Part shown: positions 11,630 to 24,142 of the stretch, piece by piece
Layout: every line of letters begins with the position of its first letter
Numbering within the stretch: the stretch's first letter is position 1
Source: Takakia lepidozioides
Lineage: Eukaryota; Streptophyta; Takakiopsida; Takakiales; Takakiaceae
Assembly (NCBI GenBank): GCA_030704615.1
Contig: CM060732.1
Span: 41,459,053-41,523,052, forward strand
Direction of reading: 5' to 3'
Length of the DNA stretch: 64,000 nt
Translations under genes and position numbers: made by a program
The notes under the pieces: generated by a model
Told to the model about the DNA's origin: nothing
Seen by the model: the letters and a program-made list of their open reading frames with translations, nothing else
The model's database searches: none

Positions 11630-12355
11630 TCAATATATGAATCAAGAGTTCTGTTCTGTTTTGTTTTGTTTTGTAGCATTGTTGAGATCTCCCAAACTGC
11701 GGGGCCCCACCGCGGGTGCTTGGTGTTGTTGGAATGCCCTCGATGAGGAGGGGTGCACCAGCTTGGTCTCATGATTTTTGGACCAGCAGTGAGGGAGATA
11801 TGGAATTCCAAGTACTTTTGGTCGCCGGAAATTCACAAAAAATAGCAAAAATGGCAAAGTGGGCATTTCTGGGACAATGGGCCTCGACTGGAGAGATATC
11901 AAGGGAAAGGTCTCCGGTTCAAATCTGGTCGTAGGTTCTGTAGAAAAAAACTTTCTCAGATGACATTGGACACTTGGGCCAACGGCAAAGGCTACCCTAG
12001 AGGTTGCATTTGGGCCTCGACATAGGAAACTCACTTTGATACATAGGGGATTGCACTTGGACTTAGATGACACTGGACATTTGGGCCAACGGCACAGGCT
12101 ACCCTAGTCAATATATGAAGCAAGTTTGTTTGTTTGTTTGTTTGTTTTGTCATGTTGAGATGTCTCGAACCGCATGGCCCCAGCCCTGGTGCTTGGTACC
12201 GTTGGAAAGTCCTCGATGAGGAGGGGTGCACCGGCTTGGTCTCATCATTTTTGGACATGCGGTGTGGGAGATGTTGAATTTCAAGCACTTTGGTCGCTGG
12301 AAATTCGCGAAAAATAGCAAAGTGGGCTTTCCATTGACAATGATTGGAGCCTCAA
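11630..12355 (+). repeat. Duplicated ~250-bp unit, two direct copies about 475 bp apart
   Basis: Copy one (about 11630-11905) and copy two (about 12107-12355) share the same order of words: caatatatgaa, a TTTTGT or GTTT run, gttgagat, a cctcgatgaggaggggtgca block, cttggtctcat and an aaaaatagcaaa segment. Between them lies one unit of the repeat family described in the next entry. The copies differ by many substitutions and small indels, so the duplication is old. Confidence 0.75.
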
Positions 12356-14160
12356 TGGGAGATTTATCAATAATGATTTGATATATTACTACTGAATAAA
12401 TTCATGGAAAAAAACAAGCCTCAATCAGCAATTGGCTCTCTTGTTTTGCTTTGGCACATCATAAGAGAAAGGTAAGACTAGGGAGCATGACTCAGCAGAA
12501 CAAACCAATCAGCGCCTTTGACACGGTGTAAGGTACTTTGACCACATTTTCTCCGTTGACTTGTATGTCTCCACAAAGTCTCTCTCTACGAAAGAGCCAA
12601 TAAATTGGGCCTTGACATGGGAGACATACTTGGATACATAGGACTGCATTTGGGCTTAGTCGTGGGCCTCTACATGGGAGATGCACTTGGATACATGAAT
12701 AGAAGATTGCACTTGGCTTAGATGTGCCTCGACATGTGAGATGCAATTGGATATCAACAGGCTTCTATCCCTTTCAAAAAAAATAAAAAGGCTTCAACAT
12801 GGTAAACGCACTTGGATATATAGAAAATTGCACTTGGTCTTAGATTTCAATTCTTCACACATGGGCCAAAGGTATAGGCTACCTTAGAGGTCGTACGTGG
12901 GCCTTGACATAGGAGATGCACTTGGATACAAGGGATTGGTAGGATGTGAGCACAGCGGACTTGAGCACAAACCCACGGTCATGGGGGTTTTATGCTTTTA
13001 AACCGCGGTCACATGAGTTATATGTTTTCAAAATGGAATTAAACCCTTGGCGGATATAGAGACGCAGTGCATTTATAAGGTATCTGTGCCTTTTTATGTC
13101 CCTAAACCCAAAACCCTAATGCAGAGTAGGCACCCATAATGTATATCTACAAACTCCAAGTTCTACATATCTACAATCTTGGTATCCTACAAAAGAATAA
13201 CACACTAGGGAAAAAAAAAGTCACAATAACCAACACCATCCAAAACACACAAATACCAAACAATAGTTGAACAATTTAATATAATGAGGCAAACAATGGG
13301 TTTCATTAACGGAAAAGAAATGAAGGTATCGAGTTTCGCTAGCGAAATATTGGGTTTCGTCAGCAAAATTTCCAGGTATCACTGTGTAGGTCATTATCAT
13401 ATGGTTTCGTGGGCAAAACAAAATGTGTTGTGTTTGGTTTTGCATATAAGACACGACGTGAGATTGTTTTATTTCGCTAACAAATTGTTATGTGCTTGTG
13501 CGTATAGAAAAATAAACCACGGAAATAGGGTGCCCGTCCATATTCATGACTCATTTTGTGCCTATTTTTCCTGTGTCTATTTCTCTTCGTGTGGTTTGTG
13601 CTCATGTAAGCACAAGTATGCTCGTGAGCACAAATTGCATATTTTAGTTTCACTATCGCATCTTTTCAAGAATATTTTAGGAATTTCTGGTATATCCTCT
13701 TCTGCTCACACGAGCAAGCTCATGCTCACGTGAGCTTGTTCACATGCCACCCAACCTCTAGATACATAGGAAATTGCACTTGTCTTGGATTTCAATTCTT
13801 CAGACATGGGCCAACGACATACGCTACACTAGATGTCGCACTTGGGCCTCGACATTTGAGACGCACATGGATACATAGGAAATCGTATTTGGTTTTAGAT
13901 TTCAATTCTTCACACATGGGCCAAAGGCATAGACCCTAGAGGTCGCACTTGGGCCTTTGACATAGGAGACTGTCGGGATACTTAGAAGATCTTAGATTTG
14001 GGCTTAGAGATGACACTCGACACTTGGGCCGACGGCAGAGGCTATCCTAAAGGTCGCATTTGGGCCTCAACATAGGAGATGCACTTGGATACATAGGGGA
14101 TTGCACTTGGACTTAGATGACACTCTACAATTGGGCCAACGGCCCATGCTACCCTAGTCC
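11960..14160 (+). repeat. Degenerate interspersed/tandem repeat family, ~105-bp unit
   Basis: Words such as ttgggccaacggca, ggctaccctag, cgacataggaga, gcacttggatacatag and gattgcacttgg recur in the same order at about 11961-12068, 12069-12110, 12600-12750, 12860-12945, 13755-13960 and 13990-14160. The best-preserved adjacent pair gives a period near 107 bp. Intervening AT-rich sequence (12950-13740) does not belong to the family. No coding potential is visible. Confidence 0.7.
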
Positions 14161-14203
14161 CTATGTTGTAATTGCCTCATAGCCTTTGGACATGGATTGG
14201 CAC

Positions 14204-14510
14204 ACCCATCGGACGCAATTATTTTTCCAATTAGCTAACTCATGGGACACACTTATCTTCTATTAGCAAACCCATCGAACAAGGTTATTTTTCCGATTAG
14301 CAAACCCATTGGACACAATTATCCTTTCGATTAGCCAACCCATTGGACATGGTAATTTTTTCCGATTAGCAAACCGATCGGACACAGTTCTTTTTCCGAT
14401 TACCAAACCTGTCGGATAGTTTTTTCCAGATTAGCAAACCCATTGGGCACGGTTATTTTCTTATTATCAAACCCGTCAGACAAGGTTATTTTTCCCCTCG
14501 GAAACGGAAT
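14204..14510 (+). repeat. Minisatellite, ~34-bp unit, about nine degenerate copies
   Basis: A core of cccatcggacacggttat, then tttttccgattagcaaa, recurs roughly every 34 bp with substitutions, for example at about 14206, 14272, 14306, 14339 and 14373. Copies become irregular toward 14580. A short TACC-rich run follows at about 14618-14643. Confidence 0.8.
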
Positions 14511-14842
14511 TTTTTGGATAAGTTAGCAATCCCATCCCACACGATTATCTTCCCAATGAGCAAACACATCAGACATGTACAATACTGGGTGCATTCTACA
14601 TACTTGGACTGATGGAATACCTACCTACCTACTTACCTACCTGTCTAGCTAGGTGTGTAGTGTGTTGACACGTCACCACACAAATACTGTGTTGACCGTG
14701 TAGGGGTGGAGATTTCCAGTCCTATGATAACACGTGGTGACATGTGATTGAGGGCCCCGGCATCTGACTGGCAATCCAATTTGCAGCCCACCACGTGGCA
14801 GCGCTGGAATCCTGAAGAGCAGCCAAAGCACTGCGCTCATCC

Positions 14843-14890
14843 CTCTCTTCTCTCTCTCTCTCTTTCTCTGTCTGTCTGTCTGTGTGAGAG
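14843..14890. repeat. Pyrimidine-rich (TC/TCTG)n tract in the presumed MEX1 5' UTR
   Basis: A CT-rich run followed by four TCTG units ends 8 bp before the proposed MEX1 start codon. Such CT tracts are common in plant 5' leaders. Confidence 0.85.
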
Positions 14891-14897
14891 AGCGAGC

Positions 14898-17800
14898 ATG
14901 GAGCAGCTTCTCTCCAGCTGCAGCGGCGCCTCGGTTGTCAAGTTGAGGGACTGCTGTGGTGGGTCGAAGGCAGATGGGATAACCCATGCGTCAACCAGAG
15001 TGAGAGTTTCCCGATGGGTCGGTCCCCGCCTGCAGAAGGGCATTGTTGGAATTGATGATTCAGCCGGGCCTTCCCAGAGGTACAGAAAGAGTGGAGATTT
15101 TATACATTCATGTTGGGAATCGTCTCTGGCACAGACATCAGGTGGTAGCATCTATGGAGCAAGGAAACATAGGAGAAGTTTCGCTGTCCACCATGTCCCT
15201 CGGGCATTGACGGAGGACACCAGTGCTGCTGAATCGACGATAGTTTCTGAGGCTATCCAGGTTTTTCCAGCTCTGTTCCTTCTCCGTTTCTCACCTGCAT
15301 ATACTGAAATTCGCGTTCTTGTAAGGATGCATTGATCGAGCAAAGCGTGGACATTGTTTTTATCTTTATCTAAAGTGGCGTGGTGTTGTCGTAGGAGCGT
15401 TCTGAAGTGGATGAGAATTTCCTTGAGTTTCCCGATATATGCCTGGCAGAGAGAGTTACAGGTAGTGGTGAGGTAGCTGATTGAACGTACTAACTGCATT
15501 GGTAACAGGCAGCAGATGAGGTCGAGGCTCAGTTGAAGGCGGAGACTCAAATAGATGAAGTCGACAGCAATTGGAATGCCCTGACCATCCGGTTTGCGGA
15601 CTCGGCCACATTGGCCTTCCTGCTGCTGCAACTACCTCAAATTATACTGAATACGCAGAATTTGTTGGCTTCCAACTACTCCGCCTTGTCCGCCATTCCA
15701 TGGATGGTACAATTTCGCTTCAAACCATTCACTTTTTCCTTTGTCGTGAAACCTATTTTGGCTTTCCTAGTCAATCGGCAACATCCTAACAAATGTGCTT
15801 TAGGCTTCGAGTTGATTCGGGACCGCTTGATATCATGTTTTGCTTGGCGTGACAAAATCATCCCTTCCCCAATTTTTGAGAGACAGTTATCTCTCTTTGC
15901 AGCGCAGACGGTGACAATGGAGTGAGTATGCAGGGACAATTGACAGGGCTTCTGGGAAATCTGTCGCTGCTCTCATACTTCGCGGGAAAAAGGGAGAGAG
16001 GCGCAATGGTGGTGCAGGCCGTAGGGGTCGTGTCGACTCTGGTAGTGTTGACCCAGCTAGCGATTGCTGGGGCCATGCCACTGCCGGCCTTTGTGGTGAC
16101 CGCCAGCGCAGTAGCTTTAGGCCTCCTCCTCAATTTTCTCAACTTCCAAAATATGCTGAGCCCGGCCATCTGGCAGCTGTGGGGGGAGGTCGTTAGTGTT
16201 GGTGGTGTCACCGTGCTCCCCCAGGTTGATTATCTTCTCCGTCCTTTCTTTGTTCGATCCTGCAAGTTCGTAGTATGTGTATCTTCCTCGATTGTGTGAT
16301 TGTGGAACTCATGAGTTGATTTGGTACCTCTTGCTGAATTTGGATTGCTTCTTATTCAGCAATTGATGTAGTTAAGCACGGCCTTGGGAAACATTGCTGT
16401 AGTTGGTTGCTCATGTCCTTCTCTGCTCATGCTTTTCTTAAGGTTGGGGTAAAATTAAGTAGTCCTGTGGTTGGTCAGTCAAAACCAAGACTCTGAATGT
16501 GGATGCTGCTTGCAGGTGATGTGGTCAACGTTCCAGCCATATCTTCCCCCCTCCATTCTCCCTGGGGTTATTTGTGGTGCTCTTGGCCTGACCATGGTGC
16601 TGCTGGTACTGTTACCCCTCCCTCCCACGTCGTTTTCTCTGCATACATTGTATGATTTCTGCTCTTTGCCAAATGAAGTCGGTGGACGTATTTAAAGGAG
16701 GTTTTGAAGACTGAAGTATGGGTGATGACAAAGACAAGCTAGAAACAGTAATATGTAGGAAGGCTGCATGGGATTGACCTCTGCTTTCTGGATGATGCAG
16801 GCACGGTTTGACCGCTTGCCACCAAAGATTTTGAAGTCCATGGGTAGCATTTCATCATGGACAGCCACCCTTCTGTTCATGTGGGCTCCCGTTGCCCAAG
16901 CGGTAGGTCTGCACATAGTCCTGGTTTCCCAAGTCTTCCTTGCTCAAAATCTTAGAATGTGGATGAATTGTAGGTTCTCATTTTGTCACTAACACAGCTG
17001 GATTTTGGCACAGTGGAGCAACTTTTTGAACCCCGCCAACATCAAGGGGCTTTCTGTGTTCACGGTGTTGCTGGCCATGCTTGGCAATGGCCTGCTGCTA
17101 CCACGAGCTCTTTTCACCCGTGACCTCATGTGGTATGTTCTGTTAACCCGTCAACATTCTGCCTTATGTTCAGCGTGTTTTAGTAGTATTACATGTGAGA
17201 ACAGAAAAATTACGGAAACAGGTGCTAAGGAGAGGGGGGATGGCGAGAGAGGGATGATACAAGAGGCAAGGGATGGGGAAGAAGAAAGAAATGGTGGAGA
17301 GTGGGAGAAGCGGTTGTCAATAAAGAAGAAGATTAACTAAGAGACTCCCAATCTGCAGGTTCACAGGATCAGCATGGGGTACACTGCTACAGGGATGGGG
17401 AATTCTCTTGAGCATGTACATGTATGGACTTCTCTGAACCCCTCCCCTCCGTGCTCCCTTTGTCTTGCGTTCAGGTCAAGTCCGTAGAATAAAATTTGAG
17501 AAAAATGAGTCCAGATGAGATCAAACTCAAAACAGATGGAAGATTGAGTGTAGATGCTTTGAACTTCAAGGTTCTTGCCTCTTTGACTATCCAGCCATGG
17601 TTCAGAATAAGGATTGGAGCTTGGTGTCACTACACTCGGAGTAAAGCCTTATCGTCCTACCCTGTAGTTATGATTTCTGACATTAAAGAGCTGTTACCCG
17701 AAATTGTGTTAATGGTTTGATTGTGTCCCATTGATTGTGCAGTTTCGAGTGCATTAATGGTTCTGTATTCTGGGCAGTGAGCTCTGTACTTGCACTTTGG

Positions 17801-20800
17801 CTAGGTACTCTCTCTCTCTCTCTCTCTGGAAGCTCCGTAAAGATATCAATCAGCTTGTTAGGTCTCAGAAGAAATTATACTGGGACAAGTTATACAGTGA
17901 AATAAACTCAAACCACCATGGTGGTAATGACAAGAAATTCTGGTTGGCCCTTCAACGTTTGTACAAGCCGAAAAACGGTCAGCAAGTATAAGCGCTGAAG
18001 ACTACTAAAGGTGCAGTGGTGACTTCATCGGTTGACATTGTCAAAACCTTTGAAACTCACTACAGTATCCTTGGCAGAACTTCTAGGTCTAACAGTGAGG
18101 GGTCTTCTGCTGAATGGAGGGACACAGTTGGAAAAACTGTTCCTATGATTCAAAACAGCCCTGATGAACTGGAGTATATTTCAATGGCTTATAATGCTCC
18201 CATTAGTTCTTCTGAGATTGTGGAAGCAATTGAACATTTAAATGGATAAAAGCTGGTGGACCTGATGGTATTGTCAACGAGCTTATCAAGCACGGTGGCG
18301 ATCCCATGATAGAGGCCCTAGTTCTCCTCTTTAACCTTATCTGGAAGACTGAAATGATCCCCTTTCCCTGGCGACAGGGGGTCATTGTCAATCTATACAA
18401 GAAGGGTGACAGAGAAGAACCGGGGAACTACCGTGGCATCACGCTCCTCAATGCTGTTGGCAAGACATTCTGCAGAGTTGTAAGTACTCGTCTCGAGGTT
18501 GATCTGGAGTCTAGAGGTTGTTTCCATGAAGGCCAAGCTGGCTTTCGGCGAAACAGGGGCTGTGTGGATCATATCTTCACTCTAAGCCAGATTATCCAGG
18601 GAAGGAAAAAAGAAGGGAAACCCACTTATGTCTTTTTCCTGGATGTCAAAAAGGCTTATGACACAGTGTGGAGAGATGGCCTATGGTTCCGCCTCTGGTC
18701 TTGTGGGATCGAGGGAAAGATGTGGAGAGTTGTCCACAACTTGTATGCTCACACCAAAAGCTGTGTCACTGTTAACGGACAGAAGTCCAACTTCTTTGAC
18801 ATAGACCAAGGTGTAGCTCAAGGATGTACTCTCTCCCCTCTGCTCTTCAATGTTTTCATCAATCAACTCCTCGAGGATGTGGAAAGTGAGGGATTTGGGT
18901 TAAGGGTGGGTGATACCACCATACCAGCCCTTATGTTTGCGGATGACTTCGCAGGCATAGGGGAGACTCCAACCAATCTCCAGGAGTTGATTGATTGCGC
19001 GAAGAGATACTTTGATCTTTGGGGGCTAGAGGCTAATGTCAGCAAATGTGCAGTGGTAGCATTCAACGACAGAGGAGAGGGGAGAAGTGATCTTAAGTGG
19101 CAGTGGGGTAGTCAAGAGATCCCGGTCCTCCCTTCCTACACTTACCTGGGCGTTGAGTTCTCCTCCAATTGTAATTGGGATGCACATATCCGGAAAGTTG
19201 TTCAAACTGGCAAGGGCAAAGCTCTGGGGCTCACTAAATTTTTCCACTGCAGAGGGGTCAACTCTGAGGTTAAGAAAACCATGCTTTGTCGCGTTATTAG
19301 ACCTGCCTTGGAGTACGGATCTGCTATATGGGTTGATAACTCCAACCAGGCTAAGTCTCTAGAATCCATTCGGTGCTTAAGGAGTGTATGTCAGCATGCT
19401 CCAAAACAGCCAATGTGGCTGTTCGGGGTGAGTTTGGCATTCCGTCCTTAAGCTCCCAATGAGATGAATTCAAGGTCAGATGGTGGGGTCAGCTGCAACA
19501 TATGCCCAACACCAGATATCCTAAGTTAATCGACTCTATATCTTGGAAACAGGACCGCCCTGTCAAACAGGCTAAGTCCTGGCAGAAGAGAGTAGAAGAG
19601 ATCGTCAAGGACCTGGACCTGGATCCGCAAGTCTTGACCCTGCTGGATAAATCTGACTTAGAGGCTGTAGTGTCCTCAGCCATGTCTGTTGCCATGAGAT
19701 CGTCTGATGAAAATGAAGTTAGGCAGAAAACTTACCTGAACTTGTTTCCAGTCTGTGACATGGGGGAGGACATCTTGGATGACCTCAAGGGTCTACCCAC
19801 TCTCGGCACTAGACTGAAATTTAAACTCAGGGCAGGAAGCCTACCTTTGAACAGCAAACAGAAGCAGAGAGGAAAGGGAGAGTGCAATTGCCCGTTGTGT
19901 GGGCAATCTGAAGACAGTATTCATTTTCTGATACACTCTCTGGGGTTCTCTCACCAAAGAGACGCTCTCTTCAAATCTATTAAGGGTATTGTGCCTGTAC
20001 CCCTGTTTACCAACTTTGAAAGTCTCGAGGCTGAGCCAAAAAAGCCCAGGCCCTCCTGAGGCCTAGTTTTTGGGCAAATCACACACAGCAGATTGATGCT
20101 TGTGTGAAGGGATTTCTAGAGGATATCTGGAAAACCCGGATTAATTCTATATATGGAGGTAAGTCTTACTACCAACGTCAGCCCCTGACAGAGGTAGGTT
20201 CTGTCCCTTTTGTTCCCGCTCAAACTGGGCACGGGGTCAATGGCCACAAGGCTACGGCAAACGTCTTATGAGTACAATCTCTCTGGAGATTGTCATTGCC
20301 CGATGTGCGGGCAGCCTGAAGACAATATTAAGCACTGACGATGGAATGACATAATGATTCCACGCCTTTTCCTAGATCATCAAAGCTATGGCCAAACCCC
20401 CTGCTCTATCGCAAAACACAACTCCGTGTCGAGAATTATCCATTTTCTGATACTTTGTCCAGGTTATTCTCACCAACTTTGAAAATCTTAAGGCAGAGCC
20501 TAAAGCCCTGGCCCGGATGGGGTCTAACACACCGCAGATTGATGCCTGTGTGAAGGGCTGTCTAGAGGATATCTGGAAAGCCCAAACTAATTATTTATAC
20601 GAAGGTAAGTCCCACTACCACAGTGAGCCCCTCACAAATATATGGCTGTGCCCTCTTGTTCCTCCCAAACTGGGCATGAGGTCTATGGCCAGGCTACGGC
20701 AAACCTCTTATGAGTACATTCTCTTTTCCTCTCTCTCCGTCTCTCTGGCATTAAACTCTTCTTTCTTTCTCGCTCGAATAATTCCCTTGCATGAACCAGT

Positions 20801-21123
20801 AAAAGTATAGGCACTTTGAAAATCAACCTAGACATGTGAGCTGTAGAGCACAATTAGGATTTCTGAGGTTCTGAGAGTTTGCCCCGCATAATCATACAGC
20901 AGAGGACTGGATCATTTTAGCATCATGATGTGGAGAAGTTGGGGATTTGACACCAATGAAATCTAAGCAGGAGTTTGAACAGATGGGTTGCTGAGGTTAT
21001 TACATTCTTGGCCTGTGTACAGGTACGATGTTCGTGAGAGATTCAAAGGCATATTCACTGCCGTCGCCCTTAAGTTCTTTCATTGAACTTCTTTCTGGTA
21101 GTCGAGGAACGGGACCTTCATGA
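14898..21123 (+). CDS. MEX1: Maltose exporter of the chloroplast envelope (MEX1)
   Basis: Ten exons fit in phase: 14898-15260, 15395-15461, 15513-15706, 15934-16224, 16516-16605, 16801-16902, 17014-17132, 17359-17421, 17743-17804 and 21023-21123, giving about 483 residues. The first ~140 residues look like a plastid transit peptide. Family motifs follow: LLQLPQIILNTQNLLA, GLLGNLSLLSYFAGKRE, WQLWGEVVSVGG, VMWSTFQPYLPPSILPG, SSWTATLLFMWAPVAQ, FLNPANIKGLS and NGLLLPRALFTRDLMW. Exon 9 encodes the last membrane segment (WAVSSVLALWLG) and exon 10 the tail ending SRGTGPS. MEX1 moves maltose from starch breakdown out of the chloroplast at night. The last intron is 3.2 kb because a LINE lies in it, in the same orientation. 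The first ATG at 14898 was chosen over the longer open frame because of the 5' CT tract. Small exons 2, 8 and 9 are the least certain. Confidence 0.9.
17820..20280 (+). mobile_element. LINE family A, 5'-truncated, reverse transcriptase and zinc knuckle
   Basis: A non-LTR retrotransposon lies in the last MEX1 intron. The open frame 18306-19451 holds the reverse transcriptase: WRQGVIVNLYKKGDREEPGN, YRGITLLNAVGKTF, GFRRNRGCVDHIFTL, FLDVKKAYDTV, GCTLSPLLFNVFI and the catalytic FADD box at 18936-18947. The frame 19502-20059 continues into a CPLCGQSEDSIHFLIH zinc-binding motif. Upstream frames (17797-18249) encode pre-RT sequence with breaks. No endonuclease domain is present, so the copy is 5'-truncated, and stops separate the frames, so it is inactive. 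It starts at a TC run and ends near gtcttatgagtacaatc. Confidence 0.88.
20281..20735 (+). mobile_element. Second, more diverged LINE family A 3' end
   Basis: Directly after the first copy, the zinc-knuckle codons (tgcccgatgtgcgggcagcc) reappear, then the tail region around gattgatgcctgtgtgaagg and the terminus caaacctcttatgagtaca. It is internally deleted and diverged from the copy just upstream. Confidence 0.75.
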
Positions 21124-21966
21124 ACTGGACATGTACACTGTTGGGATGTAAAACCATTTACCATCCCTCATGATCTGTTTTACATCTGGACACCTTGTAC
21201 TACAATGCACTATGCGCTCGAGTAAGCAGCCCCACTTGCTGGGTATTGGTGCCTTGCCTACATAACCAGGATGATCCTTGGTTCAATCTTGTCCATTGAC
21301 CACCCCAGGGGCTTTGTGTTGAGTGGTAGGTTCTGTAAATTAACTGGACGTCAAACACTTTTATGCACCTTTTTGCAATGTAGCTTGTAGCTTTGTAATG
21401 TACCTCAAGTTACATTGAGATATTTGGGACAGCTTGTGAGAGAGAGTCCTGCCGACTTCACAAAGCCCCCACCTTTTTCTAAAACATCCAAGTTTGTACT
21501 CTGCTGTAATAGTTCTAGTATTGCAGCAGCTAGTGAAAGTTCTTCGCTATTACTGTTCACTACCTATCATGGGAGTAGAAGTATGATGGCGCTGTTGCAT
21601 TTTGTGCTTTGCACTTGCCTTACTAAATTATACAGCATGAAGATGCTTCAATAGAAGGGTTCATCACCATGATTCAGAAGTCAAATAGAATGTTTCCTGA
21701 ACATAGTGTTGTGCATGGCTCATCAAACATATCCTGCCATAATCCAACTGTCCTTCGAAAACTGTTTGTAAAAGGGAACCTTTACTTTGGGCACTCTTTG
21801 ACATGACACAATATGGAAAAACCTGTGTTTCCTATCATATGTATTCTCAGACAGTGACATCACTGTCTAGTGCCAGTTAGCTGCATGGCCGTTTGCTTGA
21901 CTAGACAAATAATGTGCAAGCACTTTCCCGCAAGGTCTAGGATGATATCTATCTATGCGAATGCAT
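21124..21966. other. Interval between the MEX1 and PPR 3' ends
   Basis: The two genes converge here. No ORF of interest is visible; it should contain both 3' UTRs. Confidence 0.4.
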
Positions 21967-24142
21967 TCACTCACATTCCCATATTGCAATCCCTCCAATT
22001 GTTTCATTGTTATGCAAGGGCTCTGGATGTGCTAACTCGGCTCCCTGCTTAATAAATTGCGGGATCTTGCCATCCAACTGAGGTTCAGATATTTGAATGT
22101 TTGAACTTCTATGCTGTAGGTTTTTTGCTTGAGCAGAATCCTTGAGGTCTGAAGTTCCTGATTGCGCACCATCAACCCCTTGATTCTTCTCATCACACTC
22201 CCTGGCTGCCATCTTCAGCTCTGCTTCAGTAACCTGTGCCCTCACTTCTGCATCAATGGGGAGTCCAGCCTGCAGCATTTCATAGTAGACGTCCAATGCC
22301 TTATTGAAGTGTGCATAGCGCACATATGCTGCCACCAGCACACCATATGTTGCTACATCAGGTGTGTTCCCTGTGCGCCGCATATCTTGTAAAACTCCCT
22401 CTACTGCTGGCAGCATGCCTGCTTGTGCATAGAGGTCCAGCAGGAATCTGTAAATGGTGGGTGTTGGGGGACATTGACTTCGCTGCATACGCTGGTACAG
22501 CTGTGTGGCATGAGCAATGCGGCGGGTGCAATGGTACATGTCCATCAAACCCTCATACGCTCCTGCTTTCTGCTTCCAGTCTTTATTCATCATCTGCTCA
22601 AACAACCTCTCACACTCCACATGTTGCCCTGCTTGCAAGTACACCTTGAACATGGTGTAAAAGGTATTGGGCTCAATAGGGCATGAGGATTTCTTCATCT
22701 CCTTGAAAACGGTAATGGCTTGCTCCAAGTGCTTAGCTCCCCACAGGGCACTAATCAGTATGTCATAGCAGAAGGTATTGATGGGAACCTTGGCCTCATG
22801 CATCATATGCTTCACAGCTAGTGCCTGGTCACACATGCCTGCACATGCATACATGTGCAATAGTGTCCAGAAAAGCACAAGATCAGGCTCACATCCATCT
22901 TGTTGAAGGTCACTGAAAGCCAATGTGGCACGGTCCACCATGCCTGCCTTGGCAAAGGCATGAATGAGACTGTTGTATGCCTTTGCATCTGGCAAGATGC
23001 CTGCCTCCTTCATCTCCTTGAAGGTGGCTGCTGCAGCTTCAGCATCACCTTTCTTTCCATGAATGTCAAGGAGGATGCTGTATGCCACATGGTTGGGCTT
23101 AAGCCCTACTTGCTGCATGTCATCAAAGAGATGCTGTGCATGAGCAAGGTCACCATCGCGCCGGCACACAGCTAACACAATGCAGAAGGACACAACATCA
23201 GGTGTCACATCACAATCTTGCATGTCCTGGAAGGTGGCAAAGGCCTGTGCATGCAGGCCAGCCTTACCGTATGCTTGCATCATGGTGTTATACGCCACCA
23301 AATCTGGTCGCGATCCATTCTCCTTCATTTTTTGGAACCACTTTTCACTGACTGCCACTTTGCCATGATCACTAGCTGTTTTAATAATCCTCACAAACAG
23401 TTTTGTGTCTAGCACCATATTGTGGGCAAGCATATCATTAACCACCATCTCCAGCTTTGTCCATTTGCCGGTGTCTACAAGGTTGCGTACAACAGCCAGA
23501 AAGAAGAAGGCATCGGGCCTGTACTGGGCTCGCTGCTTCATCCATGTATAGAAACTATAAGCCACACGCTTATCAGGCATCAATTTGACAACCACCGTGG
23601 CATCCCGTACAGACAGTTGGTGTGCAAGTGGAATGAGCTTGGCCTGCATGTCGTCATTCTTGCCCAGCTGCTTCAGCACCTGGATCACCTGCCATGTCAC
23701 ACCGAGCATGCTTCAGCAGTCTAATCTAATTACTTACAGCTTGCATTTCAGAGCCTACTAACCAGGCCTTGGTGCCAAGAGAATGGTATGATATCCAACA
23801 GAAGGCACCACTAGCAGCCAAATGTACTGTTTGGTTTACCTGCTTCACGCAACTCAGCTCTGCTATCGCCTGCTCCTTCACCTGCTGCTGGTGACCTATG
23901 CCATCATCAGTCTCTACTGCCTCCTCTTCCCGCCCTGCAGTAAAGTGTAAGTGGGCAGGGGTGTGATCAACCACCTGCCAATTCCTTCTGTTGATTCGTA
24001 TCCCCCAACCAACTTCAGTCACTGTCCAGCAAGGGCCAGAGATACTATGGCTCAGAGAAGTGGATAAATGCTGGGTTGGTGATGGCGCCCTCTTGGCAGA
24101 AAGAGCAATAGCTAATCTCCAGAGGGCATAAATACGTGCCAT
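21967..24142 (-). CDS. P-class pentatricopeptide repeat protein
   Basis: Two exons are proposed: 23840-24142 and 21967-23688, joined in phase 0 across a 151-bp intron (donor GTAAAC, acceptor ending ATGGCAG), giving about 674 residues. The N-terminus MARIYALWRLAIALSAKR is basic and hydroxylated, like an organelle targeting signal, probably mitochondrial. At least ten 35-residue PPR motifs follow without E or DYW extensions, for example PDLVAYNTMMQAYGKAG, PDVVSFCIVLAVCRRDG, PNHVAYSILLDIHGKKG and PDAKAYNSLIHAFAKAG. The C-terminal ~75 residues are non-repeat. P-class PPR proteins bind organelle RNAs and act in stability, splicing or translation; the target is not predictable here. If exon 1 is wrong, the ATG at 23709 gives a 580-residue protein. 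Confidence 0.85.

Noticed and set aside
14748-14897. Longer N-terminus for MEX1 starting at 14748
   Set aside because: The extra 50 codons translate a CT-microsatellite and leader-like sequence. ATG 14898 gives a normal transit peptide start.
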